Of a stretch of DNA of 7,236 nucleotides, positions 1 to 6,180 are shown piece after piece. The position numbers and the translations under genes were made by a program. Numbering within the stretch: position 1 is the stretch's first letter; each line of letters begins with the position of its first letter. Under the pieces are notes generated by a model that saw only the letters and a program-made list of their open reading frames with translations, ran no database searches and had not been told where the DNA came from. Source of the stretch: Alphaproteobacteria bacterium (lineage in GTDB: Bacteria; Pseudomonadota; Alphaproteobacteria; Rhodospirillales; Magnetospirillaceae); assembly GCA_015232485.1 (NCBI GenBank), contig JADFZP010000012.1:7112-14347 (forward strand), given 5' to 3'.

Positions 1-16
1 CCCCCGCCGATCTCGA

Positions 17-325
17 TCAATCCCAGCCGGCGTACTTCTCGCAGGCCTTGTTCATGGCCGCACCCTTCGAAGTCTCGGAAAACTTCGCGAGATCACCCTT
101 GAAGTCGTCGGGGGTCTCGTTCCACATGCAGGTGCACCAAGCCTGGGCCTTGGTCTGGCCGGCGATCTTGCTCTTCTCGTCGCCGCCCTCGTAGTTCTTC
201 TTCGAGTAGGCGAGGCACGACTTGTACTGGGCGTCGCCCGCCGGAACCTTCTCATACTCGTCAGCCGCCTTGGCGGCACCCGACACGAACAGCGACAGCG
301 TCGCAGCGATGATCAAACGCTTCAT
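17..325 (-). CDS. Small exported four-cysteine protein, function unknown
   Basis: A predicted 102-residue protein that I do not recognise as a named family. It opens with a classical Sec signal peptide: Lys2-Arg3, a hydrophobic stretch over residues 4-16, and a likely signal peptidase I site after AKA (residues 18-20). The mature part would be about 82 residues and periplasmic. It has four cysteines, C37, C64, C66 and C95, the middle two forming a CxC within WCTCMW. An even number of cysteines in an exported protein suggests two disulfides, although metal or heme binding cannot be excluded. The rest is Lys/Asp/Glu-rich and polar. The ATG is chosen because a strong GGAGGGGG lies 8 nt upstream and the signal peptide begins exactly there; the frame stays open further upstream but only across the neighbouring dehydrogenase gene. 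The 86-nt gap to that gene suggests it may have its own promoter. The gene call is fairly secure; the function is unknown. Confidence 0.85.
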   Translation of the reverse strand: MKRLIIAATLSLFVSGAAKAADEYEKVPAGDAQYKSCLAYSKKNYEGGDEKSKIAGQTKAQAWCTCMWNETPDDFKGDLAKFSETSKGAAMNKACEKYAGWD

Positions 326-411
326 GAATCTTACCCCCTCCAAAATGCCACTACTATGCCTTATGGATAGCCCAGATGCCTTTTCGGAGGAAGCGCTTTC
401 GGTATATCGGC
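326..411 (-). promoter_or_regulatory. 86-nt intergenic leader, possible promoter of the small exported protein
   Basis: This is the only real intergenic gap in the window, between the dehydrogenase stop codon and the start of the small exported protein. It is visibly more AT-rich than the flanking genes. Minus-strand GGCAT occurs three times (376-380, 356-360, 345-349). The first two copies are part of a longer AAGGCAT (376-382 and 356-362) spaced 20 bp apart, and the third follows at 11 bp. TATCCA (364-369) could act as a -10 element, but no good -35 sits at the right distance. There is an 8-bp palindrome AAGCGCTT (391-398), but no GC-rich stem followed by a T-run, so I do not call a terminator. 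A promoter is inferred from the gap size, not from a recognisable motif. Confidence 0.3.
334..341 (-). promoter_or_regulatory. Strong Shine-Dalgarno of the small exported protein
   Basis: On the minus strand GGAGGGGG lies 8 nt before the ATG at 325-323. It is the strongest ribosome binding site in the window and fixes the start of the four-cysteine protein at the signal peptide rather than at any upstream codon in the same open frame. Confidence 0.75.
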
Positions 412-1122
412 TTATTGCGCCTGCACGATCTCGGCGTGGCGGGTGCAATCGGCGGCGGCCAGCTCGACGAACGCGTCGGTGATCGCCTCGGGCGGGGTCT
501 GCTTCTCGACGGGCTCGCCGGGGAAGGCCTGAACGCGCATTCGGGTCCGGCAGATGCCGGGATCGATCAGGTTGATGCGGACGTTGGTCTTGGTCATTTC
601 GCCGGCCCAGCACAGGATCATCTGCTCGAGCGCCGCCTTGCTGGCGGCGTAGGGGCCCCAGTACGGGTGGATGCCGCGCGCCGCGCCCGAGGTGACGAAG
701 ATGGCGCGTCCCGCATCCGACTGGCGCAGCATCGGATCGAAAATGCGGACCAGCCGGTAATTGGCGGTGACGTTCACGGCCATCACCTCGTCCCACAGCT
801 TGGGCAGGGTATGGCCGAGCGGGCTCAGGCCACCCAATGCCCCGGCGTTGCCGACCAGCACGTCCAGACGGCCGAACCGCTCGAACAAAGCGGCGCCGAT
901 GTGGTCGATCTTGTCGAACTGGCGCAGATCGACCGGAACCAACACGGCCTCGCGGCCGGTGGCTTTGCGGATCTCGTCATCGACCTCCTCGAGGGCGGCC
1001 TGGGTGCGGGCCAGCAGGACCACGGTGGCGCCCTCGGCGGCGAAGCGCTTCGCGACGGCCGCGCCGATGCCGCGCGAGGCGCCGGTGATGACCGCGATGC
1101 GGCCTTCGAGCCGGCCGCTCAC
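412..1122 (-). CDS. Short-chain dehydrogenase/reductase (SDR), YciK-like
   Basis: A 236-residue classical SDR, predicted to be a cytosolic NAD(P)(H)-dependent oxidoreductase with a Rossmann fold. The cofactor motif TGASRGIG is at residues 13-20, the NAG motif at 92-94, and the catalytic tetrad reads N117, S145, Y158 and K162 (YAASK). The DPGICRTRM segment followed by QAFPGEP resembles the C-terminal region of E. coli YciK more than that of FabG, so I would not call it the fatty-acid reductase; the substrate is unknown. The start is GTG at 1122-1120, forming a GTGA overlap with the purF stop codon and preceded by GAGGG with a 6-nt spacer. Starting there puts TGASRGIG at the usual SDR position, whereas an upstream ATG in the same frame would add 33 residues running back over the end of purF. 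Translational coupling to purF is likely. Family assignment is firm; a role linked to purine synthesis is not shown by the sequence. Confidence 0.93.
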   Translation of the reverse strand: MSGRLEGRIAVITGASRGIGAAVAKRFAAEGATVVLLARTQAALEEVDDEIRKATGREAVLVPVDLRQFDKIDHIGAALFERFGRLDVLVGNAGALGGLSPLGHTLPKLWDEVMAVNVTANYRLVRIFDPMLRQSDAGRAIFVTSGAARGIHPYWGPYAASKAALEQMILCWAGEMTKTNVRINLIDPGICRTRMRVQAFPGEPVEKQTPPEAITDAFVELAAADCTRHAEIVQAQ

Positions 1123-2576
1123 GAGTTGCCCTCGGTCAGCATCGAAAGCTGGGCGGGTGCCCGAGTCTCTCCCTGATCGGTCAGTGGAACCGGATATTCG
1201 CCGGTGAAGCAGGCATCGCAATAGCGGCGCCGTTCGCCGTCGCGGCTCTCCTCGCCCACCGCCTGATACAGGCCGTCAATCGAAATGAAGGCCAGGGTGT
1301 CGACGCCGATGCACTCGGCCATGCCCTTCAGGTCGTAGCGCGCCGCCATCAGCTTGTCGCGCTGGGGCGTGTCGATGCCGAAGAAGCAGGAATGGGTGGT
1401 CGGCGGGCTTGAGATCCGCATATGCACCTCCTTCGCGCCGGCTTGGCGGACCATCTCGACGATCTTCATCGAGGTCGTGCCGCGCACGATCGAGTCGTCG
1501 ACCAGCACCACGCGCTTGCCGGCCAGCGAGGCGCGGTTGGCGTTGTGCTTCAGCTTGACGCCCAGATGGCGGATGTTGTCGGTCGGCTCGATGAAGGTGC
1601 GGCCGACATAGTGGTTGCGGATGATGCCCAGCTCGAAGGGGATGTTGGCCTCGTGGGCGTAGCCAAGCGCGGCGGGCACGCCCGAGTCGGGAACCGGGAT
1701 GACCACATCGGCGTCGACCGCGCTCTCGCGGGCCAACTGCGCGCCGATCCGCTTGCGGGCCTCATAGACGCTGGTGCCCTCGACGATGCTGTCCGGGCGG
1801 GCGAAGTAGATGTACTCGAAAATGCAGAAGCGGCGCGGGTTGCGGCCGAAGGGCTTGACCGAACGGACGCCGTTCGTGTCGATCACCACCAACTCGCCGG
1901 GCTCGACGTCGCGCACGAAATCGGCGCCGATGATGTCCAGCGCGCAGGTCTCGGAGGCCAGCAGCCAGGCGGTGCCCAACTTGCCCAGCACCAGCGGCCG
2001 GATGCCCAGGGGATCGCGCACGCCGATCAGGGCCGTTCCGGTGGTGGCGACCAGCGAATAGGCGCCCTCGACTTGGCGCAGCGCGTCGATCATCCGGTCC
2101 TCGACCGTCGAGTAAAGGCTGATCGCGATCAGATGGACGATCACCTCGGTGTCGGTGGTCGACTGGAACAGGCAGCCGCGCCGCACCAATTGCCGGTGCA
2201 GGGTGGTGGCGTTGGTCAGGTTGCCGTTGTGCCCGATCGCCAATCCGCCGAACTCGAAATCGGCGAACAGCGGCTGCACGTTGCGCAGCATGGTCTCGCC
2301 GGTCGTCGAGTAGCGCACGTGGCCGACGGCGACGCTGCCCGGCAGCTTGCGGATCACCGATTCCGAGCTGAAATTGTCGGCGACGTGGCCCTGGCCGCGA
2401 TGGCTGTGGAAGGTGCGCCCGTCCCAGGACACGACCCCCGCCGCCTCCTGTCCGCGGTGCTGCAAGGCATGGAGCCCGAGCGCCGCGTGGGCGGCCGCCT
2501 CGGAATGCCCGAAGATGCCGAAAACGCCGCATTCCTCGTGCATGTGATCGTCGTCGTAGGGATGGGTGGTGAGCAT
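1119..2576 (-). CDS. purF: Amidophosphoribosyltransferase (glutamine PRPP amidotransferase)
   Basis: A 485-residue enzyme of the first committed step of purine synthesis, transferring glutamine-derived ammonia to PRPP to give 5-phosphoribosylamine in the cytosol. The N-terminal class II (Ntn) glutaminase domain spans about residues 16-240. Its nucleophile is C16 in EECGVFGIFG, so a 15-residue propeptide must be removed, as in the Bacillus subtilis type of PurF. HRGQEAAG (40-47) and GHNGNLTN (115-122) are glutaminase signatures. The C-terminal phosphoribosyltransferase domain carries the PRPP loop VVLVDDSIVRGTT (356-368). C251, C397, C453 and C456 match the four [4Fe-4S] ligands of the B. subtilis enzyme, so this is the iron-sulfur form, not the cluster-free E. 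coli form. AGGAAG (2588-2593) with an 11-nt spacer supports the start; an internal Met12 is the only nearby alternative. It follows cvpA by 16 nt and its stop overlaps the SDR start. Confidence 0.98.
   Translation of the reverse strand: MLTTHPYDDDHMHEECGVFGIFGHSEAAAHAALGLHALQHRGQEAAGVVSWDGRTFHSHRGQGHVADNFSSESVIRKLPGSVAVGHVRYSTTGETMLRNVQPLFADFEFGGLAIGHNGNLTNATTLHRQLVRRGCLFQSTTDTEVIVHLIAISLYSTVEDRMIDALRQVEGAYSLVATTGTALIGVRDPLGIRPLVLGKLGTAWLLASETCALDIIGADFVRDVEPGELVVIDTNGVRSVKPFGRNPRRFCIFEYIYFARPDSIVEGTSVYEARKRIGAQLARESAVDADVVIPVPDSGVPAALGYAHEANIPFELGIIRNHYVGRTFIEPTDNIRHLGVKLKHNANRASLAGKRVVLVDDSIVRGTTSMKIVEMVRQAGAKEVHMRISSPPTTHSCFFGIDTPQRDKLMAARYDLKGMAECIGVDTLAFISIDGLYQAVGEESRDGERRRYCDACFTGEYPVPLTDQGETRAPAQLSMLTEGNS
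1129..1133 (-). promoter_or_regulatory. Shine-Dalgarno of the SDR gene, inside the purF 3' end
   Basis: Minus-strand GAGGG lies 6 nt before the GTG at 1122-1120, within the last codons of purF. It decides in favour of the GTG start and the 4-nt GTGA overlap. Confidence 0.6.
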
Positions 2577-2587
2577 CGCTGGCGAAG

Positions 2588-2593
2588 CTTCCT
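2588..2593 (-). promoter_or_regulatory. Shine-Dalgarno of purF, overlapping the cvpA stop
   Basis: Minus-strand AGGAAG starts on the last base of the cvpA TGA stop and lies 11 nt before the purF ATG at 2576-2574. The spacer is slightly long, but it is the only purine-rich match and it links purF translation to the end of cvpA. Confidence 0.5.
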
Positions 2594-3255
2594 CACTGGT
2601 TGTTGCGCAGCAGCCGGTCCAGATCGCGCCGTTCCGACTGGCTGTAGCCCGAGTCCTTGTCCTGCGGCCCCGGTTCCGATTTTGGCTTCGGATTGGCCAG
2701 GCTGTCGTAGGTCTTCTTCAGTTCCATGGCACGGCGCGCCTCTTCGGCGGCGGTGCGCGCCTGCATCTCGGCCCGGCCATATTCGGCGGGCAACAAGATC
2801 TGCACCAGCGCGGCGCCCTGCGCCATCACCGGCCGGGTCTTCGCCTCGGCCAGCCATTCCGGCTCCTTCTCGGGGGCTGTCAACCAGACGACCACCATAT
2901 AGGCGAGACTGATCAGCAATACACCCCGCGCCAGCCCGAAAATGAACCCGAGCGAGCGGTCGACTCCGTTGAGCGCGCTGTTGCGAACCCGTTTCGACAC
3001 CGCGTGCGTGACCAGTGACAGGGCCAGCAGCGTCACCAGAAAAATCGTGCCGCCGGCGATGGCGTCGGCCGCCCAGCCCACCTCGACATAGGTCCGCGCC
3101 AGGGGGCGCGCCTGCGGCAGCCCATAAAGAGCCGCGAACACCGCGCCGATCCAGGCCACCATCGACAACGACTCGTGCACGAAGCCGCGCCAGAAGGCGA
3201 AAAGGCCCGAGGCCAGCACGACGACAATGACGGCGATATCCACCGCGTTCATCAT
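2593..3255 (-). CDS. cvpA: CvpA family inner-membrane protein
   Basis: A 220-residue membrane protein of the CvpA family, named for the E. coli protein needed for colicin V production; its molecular role is not settled. Four hydrophobic segments are visible at about residues 5-21, 30-45, 63-85 and 104-125. The family signature GVDRSLGFIFGLARG (97-111) sits just before and inside the fourth. Residues 126-220 form a hydrophilic tail: an Ala/Glu/Arg-rich stretch likely helical at 160-183, then a Lys/Pro/Ser-rich linker, ending in SERRDLDRLLRNNQ. The E. coli protein is about 160 residues, so this tail is an extension. The start ATG shares ATGA with the radA stop; a second ATG follows immediately, so the protein could begin at Met1 or Met2. 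A GGAG at 3268-3271 is 12 nt from the first ATG, a weak arrangement. Placement directly before purF repeats the E. coli cvpA-purF order. Confidence 0.95.
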   Translation of the reverse strand: MMNAVDIAVIVVVLASGLFAFWRGFVHESLSMVAWIGAVFAALYGLPQARPLARTYVEVGWAADAIAGGTIFLVTLLALSLVTHAVSKRVRNSALNGVDRSLGFIFGLARGVLLISLAYMVVVWLTAPEKEPEWLAEAKTRPVMAQGAALVQILLPAEYGRAEMQARTAAEEARRAMELKKTYDSLANPKPKSEPGPQDKDSGYSQSERRDLDRLLRNNQ

Positions 3256-4637
3256 GTCGCCCGTTCGCTCCGTCCGCCTTGGAAAAGCGCCACCACGTCC
3301 TGCAAATGCCCGACCGCGCGCACGGTCAGCGGCGCGGCGGCGAGGGGCGTCTTGGCCTTGCGCCGGGGCACCACCGCCTGTGCGAAGCCCAGTTTGGCGG
3401 CCTCCTTGACGCGCTGATCCGGCTGGCTCACCGCCCGGACCTCCCCCGAAAGCCCGACCTCGCCGAACACCACGGTGTCGGCGGCCATCGGCTGGCCCGT
3501 CGCCGAGGAGACGAGCGCCGCGGCGACCGCAAGGTCCGCCGCCGGTTCACCGATCCTCAACCCGCCGGCAACGTTCAAATAAACGTCATTCCCCGACAAG
3601 GCAAGGCCGCAACGGGCGTCGAGCACCGCCAACACCATGGAAAGGCGCCCGGTGTCCCAGCCTACCACGGCGCGGCGGGGCGTGCCCATCGCCGAGGGGG
3701 CGACAAGCGCCTGAATTTCGACCAGCATCGGCCGCGTTCCCTCGATCCCGGCGAAGACGCAGCTTCCGGCCACGTTGCCGCGCCGCTCGGCGAGGAACAG
3801 GGCCGAGGGATTGGCGACCTCGACCAGCCCGACATCGGTCATCTCGAACACGCCGATCTCGTCGGTGGCGCCGAAGCGGTTCTTCACGGCGCGCAAGATG
3901 CGGAACTGGTGGCCGCGGTCGCCTTCGAAATACAGCACGGTGTCGACCATGTGCTCGAGCACCCGCGGGCCGGCGATCACGCCTTCCTTGGTGACGTGGC
4001 CGACCAGCAGCAGCACGAAGCCGCGCCGTTTGGCCAGACGGATCAACTCCTGGGCGCAGGCCCGCACCTGGGCGACGGTTCCCGGCGCCGAGTCGAGCGA
4101 GTCGACGAACATCGTCTGGATCGAATCGATGACCACGACATCGGGCGCCTGCGGGCCTTCCAGCGACGCGACGATGTCGCGCAGGTCGGTGGCGGTGGCC
4201 AGCATCACCGGGGAATTGGACAAGCCCAGCCGGCGGGCGCGCAGACGCACCTGATCGACCGCCTCCTCGCCCGAGACATAGGCGCAGCGCGCGCCCCCCG
4301 TGGCCAGCGCGGCCACCGCTTGAAGCAGCAGGGTGGACTTGCCGATGCCGGGATCGCCGCCGACCAGAAGGGCCGAGCCCGGCACCAGACCGCCGCCGCA
4401 CACCCGGTCCAATTCGGACAGGCCGGTGGCCCGGCGGGGTGGTTCGACACCGCCGCCGTTCAGGGTCACGAACTCGACCTGCCGTCCCTTGCGGCCGCCC
4501 GACAGGCCCTTGGGCGCGCTTTCGCGCGGCGCTTCCTCGACGATCGAATTCCAGGCTCCGCACGCATCGCAACGCCCGCCCCAACGCGGATGGACGGCCC
4601 CACATTCCTGGCAAACATGGCTGGCGGTGGCCTTCAG
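3252..4637 (-). CDS. radA: DNA repair/recombination ATPase RadA, with probable CTG start
   Basis: A 461-residue RadA (Sms), a RecA-like ATPase that promotes branch migration and processing of recombination intermediates. From the chosen start, the C4 zinc finger uses C9, C12, C23 and C26. Walker A is GGDPGIGKST (93-102), Walker B is VVVIDS (167-172) and the RadA-specific KNRFG is at 252-256. The C-terminal Lon-protease-like domain runs from about 285 to 455 and has EPAAD where active Lon has its catalytic serine, as expected for RadA. E. coli RadA is 460 residues, so the length fits. The start is unusual: CTG at 4637-4635 overlaps the mlaF stop as CTGA, with GGAG 8 nt upstream. The nearest in-frame canonical start upstream is ATG at 4844-4842, adding 69 unrelated residues inside mlaF. 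The first downstream one is GTG at 4469-4467, which would delete the zinc finger. The gene is intact and overlaps cvpA by ATGA. Confidence 0.96.
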   Translation of the reverse strand: MKATASHVCQECGAVHPRWGGRCDACGAWNSIVEEAPRESAPKGLSGGRKGRQVEFVTLNGGGVEPPRRATGLSELDRVCGGGLVPGSALLVGGDPGIGKSTLLLQAVAALATGGARCAYVSGEEAVDQVRLRARRLGLSNSPVMLATATDLRDIVASLEGPQAPDVVVIDSIQTMFVDSLDSAPGTVAQVRACAQELIRLAKRRGFVLLLVGHVTKEGVIAGPRVLEHMVDTVLYFEGDRGHQFRILRAVKNRFGATDEIGVFEMTDVGLVEVANPSALFLAERRGNVAGSCVFAGIEGTRPMLVEIQALVAPSAMGTPRRAVVGWDTGRLSMVLAVLDARCGLALSGNDVYLNVAGGLRIGEPAADLAVAAALVSSATGQPMAADTVVFGEVGLSGEVRAVSQPDQRVKEAAKLGFAQAVVPRRKAKTPLAAAPLTVRAVGHLQDVVALFQGGRSERAT

Positions 4638-5410
4638 CGCCGAAGCTCCATCTTGATCGGGCCGTCGGCGCGCCCATGGATGAACTGGTCGACGTAAGCA
4701 TTGTCCGTGCGGTCGATTTCCGACGTCTCGCCGGTCCAGATCAGCTTGCCCCTGTAGAGCATCGCGATGTGGTCGGCGATCTTGCGGGCCGACGCCATGT
4801 CGTGGGTGATCGAGATGGCGGTGGCGCCCAACTCCTTGACGCATTTGACGATCAGGTCGTTGATCACGTCGGCCATGATCGGGTCCAGGCCGGTGGTCGG
4901 CTCGTCGAAGAAGATGATCTCGGGCTCGCTGGCGATGGCGCGGGCCAGCGCGACGCGCTTCTGCATGCCGCCGGATAGCTCGGCCGGCGACAACTCGGCG
5001 ACTTCCGCGCCCAGGCCGACCTGATAGAGCTTCTCCATGGCCCGCTCGCGCGCCTTGCCGCGATCGAGGCGGCGGCCCTGGATCAGGCCGAAGGCGACGT
5101 TCTCCCACACCGGCAGACTGTCGAACAGGGCGGCGCCCTGGAACAGCATTCCGAACTTCGCCAGAACCCGCTCGCGATCTCGGCCGGATAGGCGCGCCAC
5201 CTCCTCGCCGTCGATCTCGATGCCGCCGCGATCCGGCTTGATCAGGCCGAGAATGCATTTCAGCATCACCGACTTGCCGGTGCCCGAGCCGCCGATCACC
5301 ACCAGCGATTCGCCCCGCCGCACCTTGAGATCGATGCCGTCCAGCACCACCTTCGATCCGAAGGATTTGCGCAGGTCGGCCAGCCGGATCTTGATGGGCG
5401 TGTCGGTCAT
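4634..5410 (-). CDS. mlaF: MlaF-like ABC transporter ATPase (phospholipid/lipid asymmetry type)
   Basis: A 258-residue cytoplasmic ATP-binding subunit that would power an MlaE-type permease moving lipids between inner and outer membranes. Walker A is GGSGTGKS (40-47), the Q-loop glutamine is Q91, the ABC signature is LSGGM (145-149), Walker B is IIFFDE (165-170) and the switch histidine is H203 in ITHDM. The C-terminal QFIHGRADGP (near residues 243-252) matches the QFxxGxxDGP segment typical of MlaF-family ATPases and separates it from generic ABC importer ATPases. The tail after DGP is only a few residues, shorter than in E. coli MlaF, whose extension takes part in subunit contacts. The start ATG shares ATGA with the permease stop; no Shine-Dalgarno is visible before it, so it probably relies on translational coupling. 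Family is secure; the precise lipid substrate is inferred from homology. Confidence 0.95.
   Translation of the reverse strand: MTDTPIKIRLADLRKSFGSKVVLDGIDLKVRRGESLVVIGGSGTGKSVMLKCILGLIKPDRGGIEIDGEEVARLSGRDRERVLAKFGMLFQGAALFDSLPVWENVAFGLIQGRRLDRGKARERAMEKLYQVGLGAEVAELSPAELSGGMQKRVALARAIASEPEIIFFDEPTTGLDPIMADVINDLIVKCVKELGATAISITHDMASARKIADHIAMLYRGKLIWTGETSEIDRTDNAYVDQFIHGRADGPIKMELRR
4646..4649 (-). promoter_or_regulatory. Shine-Dalgarno deciding the CTG start of radA
   Basis: Minus-strand GGAG, lying in the last codons of mlaF (ATG GAG for Met-Glu), is exactly 8 nt before CTG at 4637-4635. This spacing is near optimal and supports initiation at the CTG rather than at distant canonical codons. 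Confidence 0.55.
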
Positions 5411-6180
5411 CGCGCGAAGAACAGTTCGGTGATGACGTAATTCGACACCAGGATCAGCATCGAGGCCGAAACCACGGCGTTGGTGGTCGCCGCGCCGACG
5501 CCCTGGGCGCCGCCGGTCGAATGATAGCCGTGATAGCAGCCCATCAGCGAAATCAGGAAGCCGAACACGGCCGCCTTGACCAAGCCGGAAATCACGTCCA
5601 CCGCCTGAAGGAATTCCCAGCTTCGCTGAAGATAGATGGCCGGGTTGAAACCCAGCTTGTAGGTGCCGATCAAATAGCCGCCGAACACGCCGATGATGTC
5701 TGCCACCAGCACCAGGAAGGGCAGCATCAGAAAGCCGGCGATCAGTCGCGGCGCCACCAGATACTTGAACGGATTGGTCGACAGCGTGGTCAGCGCGTCG
5801 ATCTGATCGGTCACCCGCATGGTGCCGATCTCGGCGGCCATCGCGGCGCCGATGCGCCCCGCCACCATCAATCCGGCCAGCACCGGGCCCAACTCGCGGG
5901 TCACCGACAGCACCACCACGGTGGCGACGGCGCCCTCGGCCGAAAAGCGGGCGAAGCCGACATGGCTTTGCAGGGCCAGCACCATCCCCGAGAAGATCGC
6001 GGTCAGCCCGACCACGGGCAGCGAGTAATAGCCGATCTCGACGATCTGCCGCAGGATCAGCCGACCGTAGAAGGGCGGCCGCACGCAGTGCGACAAGGCG
6101 ATCGCCGCGAAGATCACCAGCCGCCCGGTATGCGCCAGGAAGGACAGGAAGAAGCTGCCGACGTTGGCGACGAAGGTCAT
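5407..6180 (-). CDS. mlaE: MlaE-like ABC transporter permease
   Basis: A 257-residue integral inner-membrane protein of the MlaE (YrbE) permease family, the membrane partner of the adjacent MlaF-like ATPase. Hydrophobic segments lie at about residues 10-30, 53-72, 98-115, 146-173, 196-216 and 236-256. The most diagnostic block is ELGPVLAGLMVAGRIGA (96-112) followed by AAEIGTMRVTDQIDAL (115-130), the family signature. Further conserved points are NPFKYLVAPR (136-145) and a Gly-rich GVGAATTNAVVSA stretch (227-239). The start ATG at 6180-6178 forms ATGA with the alr stop. The frame stays open upstream but only over alr, and a start there would add about 99 arginine-rich residues unlike any permease. 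No clear Shine-Dalgarno precedes the ATG. No MCE substrate-binding gene (mlaD) or mlaB/mlaC follows, so the remaining subunits must be encoded elsewhere if this is a full Mla-type system. Confidence 0.95.
   Translation of the reverse strand: MTFVANVGSFFLSFLAHTGRLVIFAAIALSHCVRPPFYGRLILRQIVEIGYYSLPVVGLTAIFSGMVLALQSHVGFARFSAEGAVATVVVLSVTRELGPVLAGLMVAGRIGAAMAAEIGTMRVTDQIDALTTLSTNPFKYLVAPRLIAGFLMLPFLVLVADIIGVFGGYLIGTYKLGFNPAIYLQRSWEFLQAVDVISGLVKAAVFGFLISLMGCYHGYHSTGGAQGVGAATTNAVVSASMLILVSNYVITELFFAR

Noticed and set aside
1..16. Terminator or further gene downstream of the small exported protein
   Set aside because: Only 16 nt remain; no structure can be judged.
391..398. AAGCGCTT palindrome after the SDR stop as a possible terminator
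   Set aside because: Only an 8-bp palindrome with no loop, weak stem and no following T-run; not a Rho-independent terminator.
326..796. A 5' extension of the small exported protein to a 259-residue protein
   Set aside because: The added part lies over the SDR gene and is Arg-rich shadow sequence; the signal peptide and strong Shine-Dalgarno place the start at 325.
1422..2912. A 496-codon open frame on the plus strand opposite purF and cvpA
   Set aside because: It is antisense to purF with all its active-site motifs and to cvpA; the translation is low-complexity (His/Asp/Gly/Ala/Arg-rich) with no recognisable domain. Long antisense frames are expected in such GC-rich coding DNA.
3279..4697. 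A 472-codon open frame on the plus strand opposite radA
   Set aside because: Antisense shadow of radA; the product is His/Gln/Arg/Asp-rich without motifs, and the minus-strand frame is a full-length RadA.
4638..5258. A 207-residue N-terminal extension of radA from an upstream in-frame start
   Set aside because: This stretch is mlaF read out of frame, Arg/Gly/Pro-rich and unlike RadA. The zinc finger that normally begins RadA appears only after position 4637.
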